Source of the DNA: Erythrobacter sp. SD-21
GTDB taxonomy: Bacteria; Pseudomonadota; Alphaproteobacteria; Sphingomonadales; Sphingomonadaceae
Assembly: GCF_000181515.1 (NCBI RefSeq)
Contig: NZ_ABCG01000003.1
Span: 1 to 64,000, forward strand
Reading direction: 5' to 3'
DNA length: 64,000 bases
The notes under the pieces were generated by a model. It saw only the letters and a program-made list of their open reading frames with translations. It had not been told where the DNA came from and made no database searches. Each line of letters opens with the position of its first letter. The stretch's first letter is position 1. This document shows, piece after piece, positions 41,167-48,456 of the stretch. The translations under genes and the position numbers were made by a program.

Positions 41167-41275
41167 GAAAAACCCTCAACAAGTAGAATAAAAAATCCTT
41201 TAACAACTTCGATATCAATCCTTGACCGGATTGGGCGATTGCTAGATCAAGCGCTCATATCATTTAGGGGGCAAC

Positions 41276-42208
41276 ATGTTAGATTTTAGGGTTGCAGCAG
41301 CGGCTATCGCCGCTCCGCTGGCGATGATCGCTCCAACGGCGGTCGCGCAAGAAGTCTCTGCGTCACAACAGGTGGCTGCGTCAGGAGACGAAATTGTTCT
41401 CAAGCGTCGAGTTGCTATCGGTCGTTTCACGAACGAAACAAGGTATGGACAAACGCTTCTCCGCGACAGTGACCTCGATCCGCTGGGTAAGCAGGCGGCC
41501 GACATCATGGCGGCTTATTTAATCGATTCGAATGCGTTTATTGTGGTGGAACGTACTGACGCAAACGAAGTGCTCAAGGAGCAAGGCGTTGGTGGAGAGA
41601 CTAGCGGCCTAATAGGTGCCGACACCATCATTGTGGGTTCGATCGTCGAGTTCGGTCGGGCTGATGAAGGCGAGCGGGCAGTCTTTAAGCGCGAGCGAAC
41701 GCAGAAAGCATACGCTAAAGTCGCAATTCGCCTCGTTGATGTTCGCACAGGAGTGGCATTTCATTCGGCTACCGGCTCCGGTGAAGCAACTACAACCACA
41801 AAGACAAAGCTATTTAGCGGTACCACCGCGCGATATGATGGCACACTAACCGACAAGGCGTTGTCAGTCGCTATCGAAGACGTTTTGGAGGACCTGATCA
41901 ATTCTCTTTCTGCAAGGGAATGGAGAACAGATATTCTCGCAGTCGAAGGGGGCGAAGTCTTCATTGCAGGCGGTGAGACGCAAGGCTTGCGGCCTGGTGA
42001 TACGCTAGTCGTTAAACAGAGGGGCCGGTCGATAAAGAGCCGCCAAACTGGAAGCACGATCGAACTTCCCGCTGCAACGGTGGCAAGGCTTACCGTCGAT
42101 AGCACTTTTGGTTCTGGCGAACTGAATGAGGGCTCTGTCACGCGAGTTACTAGCGGGTCAATCGACGGAATTCCCCTTGGAGAACTGTTCGTGAGTGTAG
42201 AATCATGA
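41276..42208 (+). CDS. CsgG/HfaB-like outer-membrane assembly protein
   Basis: A 310-residue exported protein. A signal peptide (ending VAQEVS) is followed by a CsgG-like core: RRVAIGRFTNETRYGQTLL, DPLGKQAADIMAAYLIDSNAFIVVERTDANEVLKEQ, GADTIIVGSIVEFGR and KVAIRLVDVRTGVAFHSATGSGEA. There is no lipobox cysteine, unlike true CsgG. Such proteins form secretion pores or anchor surface structures. It opens an operon with lower GC and more A/T-ending codons than the flanks, suggesting acquisition. A start from ATG at 41276 follows GGGGGCAAC. Confidence 0.82.
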   Translation: MLDFRVAAAAIAAPLAMIAPTAVAQEVSASQQVAASGDEIVLKRRVAIGRFTNETRYGQTLLRDSDLDPLGKQAADIMAAYLIDSNAFIVVERTDANEVLKEQGVGGETSGLIGADTIIVGSIVEFGRADEGERAVFKRERTQKAYAKVAIRLVDVRTGVAFHSATGSGEATTTTKTKLFSGTTARYDGTLTDKALSVAIEDVLEDLINSLSAREWRTDILAVEGGEVFIAGGETQGLRPGDTLVVKQRGRSIKSRQTGSTIELPAATVARLTVDSTFGSGELNEGSVTRVTSGSIDGIPLGELFVSVES

Positions 42209-42510
42209 AGAAACTGATGATTGCGATTGCACTAACGCTTCCTGCGGTGAGTGCTTGCGCCCCCCCGATCGAGAGCGTTTCCACACGTATTGATGCAGTG
42301 TCGAGCGTTCACCTTATCAATGGTAGTGACGGAGACCTATTGATCGTTGGTGACCATAGCCGTTCGGTAGTCGACGGCGTTGCAAGCATTGACGTTGAGG
42401 ATGGGTGGCACGAAGTCACGGTCACCAGAAATGGAAGCGAATTCGTCACGCGTCGCGTATTTGTGCAGGACGGCACTCGGCGCGTGATCGACTTGTCCAA
42501 ACAACCTTAA
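42205..42510 (+). CDS. Small lipoprotein in the CsgG-like operon
   Basis: A 101-residue lipoprotein with signal peptide and lipobox VSAC (Cys18). The mature part is beta-rich (VHLINGSDGDLLIVGDHSRSV, GWHEVTVTRNGSEFVTRRVFVQDGTRRVIDL), like a PEGA-type surface domain. It overlaps the CsgG-like stop by 4 bp. No name is recognised; it probably works in the envelope with its neighbours. Confidence 0.8.
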   Translation: MKKLMIAIALTLPAVSACAPPIESVSTRIDAVSSVHLINGSDGDLLIVGDHSRSVVDGVASIDVEDGWHEVTVTRNGSEFVTRRVFVQDGTRRVIDLSKQP

Positions 42511-42541
42511 ATATCAAACTTACCAAATTGGGGGCAATTTT

Positions 42542-42901
42542 ATGAAGCTTTTTGCGGCGTTAATCCCTGCTGTCGCACTCGCGGGATGCGCAACAGGTCC
42601 GAAACCTATCTATGAGTGGGGAAGTTACCAACCGAGCCTTCTCAAATACACGAAGTCAGCGGATGCCGCTGAGTTCGAGAAGGAGTTGTTGGAAACAATC
42701 GAGAAGGGAGAAAAGGACGGAAAGGTCCCTCCCGGCGTCTATGCTGAACTCGGTTATCTTCTGATGGCTAACCAACGGGCAAGCGAGGCTGTCATTTGGT
42801 TCAAGAAAGAACGGGATGCGTTTCCAGAATCAGCGGTCCTGATGAATAAGATGGTTGCGGGAGCGGAAGCCGCCACGCAGGGGGAAAACAATGCTTCGTA
42901 A
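42542..42901 (+). CDS. DUF4810 lipoprotein
   Basis: A 119-residue lipoprotein: lipobox LAGC (Cys16), then YEWGSYQPSLLKYTK, typical of DUF4810, and a TPR-like part (VYAELGYLLMANQRASEAVIWFKKERDAFPES). DUF4810 is known to be encoded with DUF799 and CsgG-like genes, as here. It overlaps the DUF799 gene by 11 bp. Confidence 0.87.
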   Translation: MKLFAALIPAVALAGCATGPKPIYEWGSYQPSLLKYTKSADAAEFEKELLETIEKGEKDGKVPPGVYAELGYLLMANQRASEAVIWFKKERDAFPESAVLMNKMVAGAEAATQGENNAS

Positions 42902-43622
42902 GTCTATCATGGTGCTAGCCGCTGCGTCCTTGGGCGCGTGTACGACTACTGGCCCCGAGCCGAAAGACTACACTGCCATCAACACTGAAGCTCCTCGGTC
43001 GATCTTGGTCGTGCCGGTGGTGAATCACTCGAATGAGGTTGATGCCGCCAACTTGTTCCTGACCACTCTGGCAGTGCCGTTGTCCGAGCGCGGCTACTAT
43101 GTCTTTCCGACTAACGCGTCACGTCAGTTGATGGAGGCCGAAGGCCTTGGTGATGCAGGCCTTGTTCACGGTACCGAGACGTCCCGGTTAGCCAGTGTTT
43201 TCGGCGCTGATGCAGTTCTTTACGTCGAAGTGCTGAAGTGGGAGTCTGGATATAATGTATTAAGCAGTGATACGACCACGGCGATGCTATACACTTTGAA
43301 GAGCGGCAAGACGAACGAAGTACTTTGGCAAGATGAGCAAGAGTACGTTCATAGCTTTTCGGCCAACACGGGAAATATCTTCGCGGATTTGATCGCAAAT
43401 GCTGTTTCGGCGGCAATCGACAGTACCCGCTCTGATTTCACCCCCGTTGCCATGGGTGCTAACATTACGGTCCTTACTCCGGCGGGGAGTGGTCTGCCCT
43501 TTGGTCCGTACGCGCCTTCCACAACGGAAAATGCGAAATTGTTCCCTTCGTCGGGTACCGGAAAGATATCTGACGCGTCTCAAGAGGCAATTTCAGCGCC
43601 GGGTGTTGGTGCCCCTGAGTAA
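42891..43622 (+). CDS. DUF799 (GNA1162-type) lipoprotein
   Basis: A 243-residue lipoprotein: lipobox LGAC (Cys17), then the DUF799 pattern YTAINTEAPRSILVVPVVNHSNEVDAANLFLTTLAVPLSERGYYVFP and FGADAVLYVEVLKWESGYNVL. Neisseria GNA1162 is the best-known relative, with a fold like TolB N-terminal or LpoA-type domains. The ATG at 42891 follows GGGGGAAAA. A strong terminator 28 bp after the stop ends the four-gene operon. Confidence 0.88.
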   Translation: MLRKSIMVLAAASLGACTTTGPEPKDYTAINTEAPRSILVVPVVNHSNEVDAANLFLTTLAVPLSERGYYVFPTNASRQLMEAEGLGDAGLVHGTETSRLASVFGADAVLYVEVLKWESGYNVLSSDTTTAMLYTLKSGKTNEVLWQDEQEYVHSFSANTGNIFADLIANAVSAAIDSTRSDFTPVAMGANITVLTPAGSGLPFGPYAPSTTENAKLFPSSGTGKISDASQEAISAPGVGAPE

Positions 43623-43650
43623 GGGCAACCAAATCAACCAGAAGAATTTA

Positions 43651-43679
43651 GAGGGGCGAATCTTCGCCCCTCTTTTTTG
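43651..43679 (+). terminator. Strong rho-independent terminator of the CsgG-like operon
   Basis: GAGGGGCGA pairs with TCGCCCCTC over a short loop (43651-43672) and is followed by TTTTTTG. It is the clearest terminator in the window. Confidence 0.93.
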
Positions 43680-43850
43680 TGGTGTTTTCCTACCTGACCG
43701 CTTTGTGCAATCTACACTTCATGAACTCGCATCAACTCACGGCGTGGAAACTTAACTCCAGAAGCAGTCAGTCGCCCCCCGACTATTTCTCTCTAGGACT
43801 GTGTTCCAAGCGTTCCAAAGTTCAGATTGATCCACGCGAACCTGAACGGC

Positions 43851-44459
43851 CTATTCCTCCAGCTCGATGTCCCAATAAAGCCAGTCGCGCCAGGTTTCGT
43901 GCAGGTAATTGGGCGGGAACTGCTTGCCGTGCTGCTGCAACTGCCAGTGCGTGGGGCGGATCGGCTCGGCATATAGCTGCATGCCCGCCTGTTTCGGCGT
44001 GCGGCCGCCCTTCTTCATGTTGCAGGGCGCGCAGGCGGTGGCGATGTTCTCCCACGTCGTCTTGCCGCCCAGCCGGCGGGGCACAACATGATCGAAGGTG
44101 AGGTTGTTCTGGTCGCCGCAGAACTGGCAGGCGAAGCGGTCGCGCAGGAACAGATTGAAACGCGTGAAGGCCGGAAATTCGCTCGGCTTCACATATTGCT
44201 TCAGCGCGATCACACTGGGGATTTTCATGTCGAGATTGGGCGAATGGACCTCGCGGTCGTAGATCGCGATCACATCCACCCGGTCGAGGAAGATCGCCTT
44301 GATCGCGGTCTGCCAAGGCCACAGGCTGAGCGGGTAATAGGAAAGCGGAGTGTAATCCGCGTTCAGCACGAGGCTGGGGCAGGATTGCAAATTGCGCGTC
44401 GGATCGTCCTCGGCGCTGCGAAACCGTGCGGCTCTCTCAAGCAGTTCGGCCCTGAACAC
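43851..44459 (-). CDS. HNH endonuclease
   Basis: A 202-residue HNH nuclease. The zinc/HNH core is CQFCGDQNNLTFDHVVPRRLGGKTTWENIATACAPCNMKKG with the two CXXC pairs; the conserved N-terminal NADYTPLSYYPLSLWPWQTAIKAIFLDRVDV is that of a widespread alphaproteobacterial housekeeping family of unknown target. The GTG at 44459 is preferred over ATGs further upstream because GGGAGGAACG stands at good spacing. It is convergent with the low-GC operon. Confidence 0.82.
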   Translation of the reverse strand: MFRAELLERAARFRSAEDDPTRNLQSCPSLVLNADYTPLSYYPLSLWPWQTAIKAIFLDRVDVIAIYDREVHSPNLDMKIPSVIALKQYVKPSEFPAFTRFNLFLRDRFACQFCGDQNNLTFDHVVPRRLGGKTTWENIATACAPCNMKKGGRTPKQAGMQLYAEPIRPTHWQLQQHGKQFPPNYLHETWRDWLYWDIELEE

Positions 44460-44588
44460 TACGCGTTCCTCCCGATACTCTTGTCCCCTAGACATCCACT
44501 TGCACGGCAAAGCGTCAAGTCTGTTGCCAACCAGCTATCCACAGTCTTATCCCGTGCATATCAACAGGGAGGCAGTTAGAAGGCGCGG

Positions 44589-45419
44589 ATGGTGGTCACG
44601 CGCTTTGCTCCCAGTCCGAACGGTTCGCTGCATCTCGGCCATGCCTTTTCGGCCGTGACCGCGCATGATCTGGCAAAGGAGCGGGGCGGGCGATTCCTGC
44701 TGCGGATCGAGGATATCGACGGCGATCGCTCGCTGGAAGACAAGCCCGACGAGTTTCGCGAAGACCTCGCCTGGCTCGGCCTCGAATGGGAAGAAGTGCC
44801 GGCGCAATCGACCCGGCTTGCGTCCTACGAGAAGGTGGCAAGCGATCTGATCCATCGCGGCCTGCTCTATCCTTGCACCTGCACGCGCAAGGACATCATG
44901 GCGCTGGAGCCGCGGCTGGGGCCTGAAGGCGCCGTTTACCCGGGGACTTGCAAGGGGCGGGTGCTCCACCCTGAGAAGTCCGCGGCGCTCCGGATGGATG
45001 TCGACCGCGCCATGGCGGAACTGGGCGAGCTGTTCTGGGAAGACGAGACCAATGGCACGCAGATCGCCAATCCGCGCGCCTTCGGCGACGTCGTGCTGGT
45101 TCGCAAGGACGCGCCGGCAAGCTATCATCTCGCCGCCACGCTCGACGACGCCGCCGACGGTGTGACTCTGGTGACGCGCGGGCAGGACCTCTTCGCCATG
45201 ACGCATATTCACCGCGTGCTGCAGGAACTGCTCGGCCTGCCGGTGCCGCTATGGCACCACCATCCCATCCTCATCGGGGCGGATGGCGAAAAGCTCGCCA
45301 AGCGCCGCAATTCGCCCAGCCTCGCGGACCGCCGCAAGGCAGGCGAGGACGGGCGCGCGCTGGCCGAGCGGCTCAGGGCGGGCCAATTCCCCGCTGGAAT
45401 TACGCTGGCGAGTGCCTAA
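44589..45419 (+). CDS. gluQ: Glutamyl-Q tRNA(Asp) synthetase
   Basis: A 276-residue paralogue of the GluRS catalytic domain, without the anticodon-binding part. It adds glutamate to queuosine of tRNA-Asp. The HIGH-type motif is in SPNGSLHLGHA and the KMSKS-type in KLAKRRNSPS. RIEDIDGDR and the cysteine pair in YPCTCTRKD are family features. The presence of queC at 9162 fits a queuosine-using cell. It opens a run of three plus-strand genes. Confidence 0.92.
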   Translation: MVVTRFAPSPNGSLHLGHAFSAVTAHDLAKERGGRFLLRIEDIDGDRSLEDKPDEFREDLAWLGLEWEEVPAQSTRLASYEKVASDLIHRGLLYPCTCTRKDIMALEPRLGPEGAVYPGTCKGRVLHPEKSAALRMDVDRAMAELGELFWEDETNGTQIANPRAFGDVVLVRKDAPASYHLAATLDDAADGVTLVTRGQDLFAMTHIHRVLQELLGLPVPLWHHHPILIGADGEKLAKRRNSPSLADRRKAGEDGRALAERLRAGQFPAGITLASA

Positions 45420-45428
45420 GTAGGGGCC

Positions 45429-45659
45429 ATGAACACAGTCTTTGTCATCATCCTGCTCGCCGCCATGGTCATGGTCGTCGTCTCGCTCGTGCGCGGAGTG
45501 GTCGCGTTCCTGCAAAGCACCAAGGTCGATCTCGAAAGCGGCCAGCAAGTCGACGCGACCGAGATGCAGCTGAAGCAGAACAAGGCTATGATGGCGCGTG
45601 TCAAATGGCAGGCGGTGGCGATCGTGGTCATGGCGATCATGCTCGCCGTCGCGAGCTGA
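45429..45659 (+). CDS. Twin-transmembrane HIG1-like small protein
   Basis: A 76-residue protein with an N-terminal membrane span (FVIILLAAMVMVVVSLVRGVV), a charged loop and a second span (VAIVVMAIMLAVAS). RVKWQAVAIVV follows the HIG1-type pattern. In mitochondria HIG1 proteins assist respiratory complexes; the bacterial role is unknown. It lies 9 bp after gluQ and 11 bp before the adenosyltransferase. Confidence 0.75.
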   Translation: MNTVFVIILLAAMVMVVVSLVRGVVAFLQSTKVDLESGQQVDATEMQLKQNKAMMARVKWQAVAIVVMAIMLAVAS

Positions 45660-45670
45660 CGTCCGCGCTC

Positions 45671-46249
45671 TTGGTCAAGCTCAACAAGATCTACACCCGC
45701 ACAGGCGACGATGGCACGACCGGACTCGTCGATGGATCGCGCCTGCCCAAGCACGCGGCCCGGATGGACGCGATCGGCGCGGTAGACGAAGCGAATTCCG
45801 CGCTTGGCCTCGCCGCCGTCGCGTGCGCGGGAAGCGATCACGCAGAGGCGCTCTTCCGTATCCAGAACGACCTTTTCGATCTCGGTGCCGACCTCGCGAC
45901 ACCGGCGGGCGAGGACGAGGATTTCGCGCCGTCCGAAATGGTGCTCAGGATCGTGTCGGCGCAGGTCGACTGGCTCGAGGCGGCCATCGACGCGCTCAAC
46001 GAAGGCCTCGAACCTCTCACCAGCTTCGTGCTTCCCGGCGGAAGCGAAGCCGCAGCCCGGCTCCACATTGCCCGCGCCGCTGTTCGCCGTGCCGAACGCA
46101 AGATGACCGCCATGGCGGCCGTGGACGCGACCAATCCCCAGGCGCTCGCCTATATCAACCGCTTGTCGGACTACCTCTTCGTCCTTGCACGTGTCGCGAA
46201 TGACGGCGGCAAGGGCGATGTGAAGTGGATTCCCGGCGCTAACCGCTAG
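45671..46249 (+). CDS. Cob(I)alamin adenosyltransferase, PduO type
   Basis: A 192-residue enzyme making adenosylcobalamin. It has the ATP-binding [18 protein letters not shown] and the C-terminal [24 protein letters not shown] with [16 protein letters not shown], the PduO/MMAB signature. The start is a TTG at 45671, giving the usual [12 protein letters not shown]; no ATG fits. It is followed 61 bp later by a 3-hydroxyacyl-CoA dehydrogenase gene, a pairing seen in relatives. Confidence 0.9.
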   Translation: MVKLNKIYTRTGDDGTTGLVDGSRLPKHAARMDAIGAVDEANSALGLAAVACAGSDHAEALFRIQNDLFDLGADLATPAGEDEDFAPSEMVLRIVSAQVDWLEAAIDALNEGLEPLTSFVLPGGSEAAARLHIARAAVRRAERKMTAMAAVDATNPQALAYINRLSDYLFVLARVANDGGKGDVKWIPGANR

Positions 46250-46310
46250 CCAACCCCTTTCCTCGTCGCTATCCCCTCGCGCTTTGCTGCACATGCGAAG
46301 GGATTTTTCG

Positions 46311-47183
46311 ATGAGCAAGACGATCGCCATTATCGGCGCGGGCCAGATGGGCTCGGGTATCGCGCAGACGATCGCCCGGCACGGCATGGATGTGCTTCTG
46401 TCCGACGTGAGCCTCGAAGTGGCCGAAAAATCGGTCGCCGGCATCGACAAGGCGCTCGGCAAGCTGGTCGGCCGCGGGAAGATCGAGATCGCCGAGGCCG
46501 AAGCCGCGATGAAGCGCATCACCCCGGTCGGCGACTACGACCGCATGACCGAGGCCGAGTTCATCATCGAAGCGGCGACCGAGAAGGAAGCGATCAAGCA
46601 GGCGATCTTCGAGAAGGTGGGCGAGAAGCTCGCGGCCGATGCGATCATGGCCTCGAACACCAGCTCGATCCCGATTACGCGCATGGCCAATTATTCGCCG
46701 GATCCGGCGCGCTTTATCGGCCTTCATTTCTTCAACCCCGTGCCCGTGATGGGCCTGATCGAGGTCATCCCGGGCCTCGCGACCGCCGCGACCACGACCG
46801 ACCGCACTAAGGCCTTCGCCGAGGCGCTGGGCAAGGATGTGGTGCTAAGCCAGGACGAGCCCGGCTTCGTCGTCAACCGCATCCTCCTGCCGATGATCAA
46901 CGAGGCGGTCTTCGTGCTCGGCCAGTCGACTGCGGGGATCGAGGATATCGACAAGGGGTGCCGCCTCGGCCTCAACCACCCGATGGGGCCGCTGCAGCTG
47001 GCCGATTTCGTCGGTCTCGACACCTGTCTCGACATCCTCATGGTGCTCTACAAGACCACCCGCGACACCAAGTACCGGCCCGCGCCGCTGCTGGTTAAAT
47101 ATGTCGAGGCCGGCTGGCTCGGGCGCAAAACGGGGCGCGGCTTCTACGACTATTCGGGTGAGGAGCCCCAGCCGACGCGCTGA
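46311..47183 (+). CDS. 3-hydroxybutyryl-CoA dehydrogenase
   Basis: A 290-residue NAD(P)-dependent dehydrogenase. The Rossmann motif is [21 protein letters not shown]. The catalytic region is [12 protein letters not shown] ... [13 protein letters not shown] with the His, and [16 protein letters not shown] closes the C-terminal domain. It works in short-chain acyl-CoA or polyhydroxybutyrate metabolism. GAAGGGA precedes the ATG at 46311; the in-frame ATGs at 46284 and 46293 are less suitable. Confidence 0.93.
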   Translation: MSKTIAIIGAGQMGSGIAQTIARHGMDVLLSDVSLEVAEKSVAGIDKALGKLVGRGKIEIAEAEAAMKRITPVGDYDRMTEAEFIIEAATEKEAIKQAIFEKVGEKLAADAIMASNTSSIPITRMANYSPDPARFIGLHFFNPVPVMGLIEVIPGLATAATTTDRTKAFAEALGKDVVLSQDEPGFVVNRILLPMINEAVFVLGQSTAGIEDIDKGCRLGLNHPMGPLQLADFVGLDTCLDILMVLYKTTRDTKYRPAPLLVKYVEAGWLGRKTGRGFYDYSGEEPQPTR

Positions 47184-47236
47184 CGGGAACGCCCCCACCG
47201 TGCCGGCCGTTCAAGTGGAAAGGAGAATTTTCCGCC

Positions 47237-47596
47237 ATGAGCGACATCAACACCAACACTCCCGTCGGCAAAAGCCAGGAAGCGCGCCAGTCGGGCCTCG
47301 CGCCAGAAACGCATAACGACGAGCAGGACGACCACCGCAGCCAGGCCCAAGAAGTGGCCGAGCAGGCACGCGAAAGCGGTAGCGCCGGTTCGCCGACCGA
47401 AAGCGAGAAGGGCGACAATTCGTCAGGCCTTATGGGCGATTCCACGCAGGACACCGTCGATCACATGCGCGACATGGAAAGCTCGGGCCGGATCGACATG
47501 AACGCTTATCGCGGCGAACCGAACCACGACGATAACGAAGGCAAGTACGGGAAGAAAAACGAAGTCGACCCCGACCTGCCCAACGAAAACGACTGA
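47237..47596 (+). CDS. Hydrophilic, probably disordered protein
   Basis: A 119-residue protein almost without hydrophobic residues, rich in Asp, Glu, Asn, Ser and Gly, with stretches such as DEQDDHRSQAQEVAEQARES and NEGKYGKKNEVDPDLPNEND. It looks like a stress-type hydrophilin. GAAAGGAGAA precedes the ATG. No family is recognised. Its TGA directly abuts the stop of the convergent YidH-like gene (TGATCA). Confidence 0.7.
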   Translation: MSDINTNTPVGKSQEARQSGLAPETHNDEQDDHRSQAQEVAEQARESGSAGSPTESEKGDNSSGLMGDSTQDTVDHMRDMESSGRIDMNAYRGEPNHDDNEGKYGKKNEVDPDLPNEND

Positions 47597-48007
47597 TCAC
47601 TCGGCAATATCGCCGTCATTTAGGATCCATAGGCCCGCCGTAAGCACCGCCGAGCCGGCTGCGACGGCGAAGGCCATGATCCGGAAATTCGGTCTAGAAA
47701 TTCCCTCGTACCGATGGGGATCGAGGCGCGCCATGGTTTTGCAGGCGCGCCTTTCGGCTGTAATGGCGAGCCACCCGCCGCCGATGATGAAGAGCGTGGC
47801 CACTGCCTTAGCCAGCCACGGCGGCTCGAACTCGCCGAACACGGCGCGAAAACCCAAGCCGATACCGATGGCTGCAAAGGCGGTGCGCATCCAGCCAGCG
47901 AAGGTGCGCTCCATCGCCATGATGTTGCGGTCCTCGGCCAGATCGGTGCGGAACTCTGCCCACTGGGTGCTTCGGTCGCGTTCGTCTTCGGGGTCGTCCT
48001 GAGCCAT
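47597..48007 (-). CDS. DUF202 (YidH-type) membrane protein
   Basis: A 136-residue protein with the DUF202 pattern: LAEDRNIMAMERTFAGWMRTAFAAIGIGLGF and then two further spans (AKAVATLFIIGGGWLAI, FRIMAFAVAAGSAVLTAGLWIL). YidH proteins are inner-membrane and of unknown function. It is the third gene of a minus-strand run after mutS and a small membrane protein. Confidence 0.87.
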   Translation of the reverse strand: MAQDDPEDERDRSTQWAEFRTDLAEDRNIMAMERTFAGWMRTAFAAIGIGLGFRAVFGEFEPPWLAKAVATLFIIGGGWLAITAERRACKTMARLDPHRYEGISRPNFRIMAFAVAAGSAVLTAGLWILNDGDIAE

Positions 48008-48045
48008 GGCCCTTAAAGCGGGCCAACGACGCGGCGGTTCCAGAA

Positions 48046-48432
48046 CTAACCGATGGGCGCGCCGTCCGAATAGGGTTCGGCGGTGTCGATGAGGTAGTCG
48101 TTGTCAACCGGCGTCGGATCAACGGGGCCCTCGCTGCTACCTGCTGAGGCGTACCATGCATCCAGCGTCAGGGGCTGTTCGTCTCCAGGCGCTTCGACTG
48201 CCGCGACCTCGATTTCCGGCTCGTCCCACGAGACTTCGGGGGGCGGCGGCGTCGGCAAGGCCTTCTCGCTTGCACTTGGAGCAGCGGCTCCGGCCTCGTG
48301 GCTGGTTAGAAAAGCCCGCTCAGCGTTGCGCATCTGGCTCTCGCGGCTGAAATAGCTCTGCAGCGCATAGAGGCTGCCGCCGCACAGGGCGACGATCAGA
48401 AACATCCCGATGAGAGTCGAGCGCAGGTTCAT
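48046..48432 (-). CDS. Small membrane-anchored protein downstream of mutS
   Basis: A 128-residue protein with one N-terminal span (LIGMFLIVALCGGSLYAL) and a low-complexity Ala/Pro/Glu-rich rest that looks disordered and exported. A TTG at 48453 is an alternative start. It follows mutS by 24 bp. No family is recognised. Confidence 0.65.
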   Translation of the reverse strand: MNLRSTLIGMFLIVALCGGSLYALQSYFSRESQMRNAERAFLTSHEAGAAAPSASEKALPTPPPPEVSWDEPEIEVAAVEAPGDEQPLTLDAWYASAGSSEGPVDPTPVDNDYLIDTAEPYSDGAPIG

Positions 48433-48456
48433 GGGGCTCTTGTGCCCCGCCAATGG

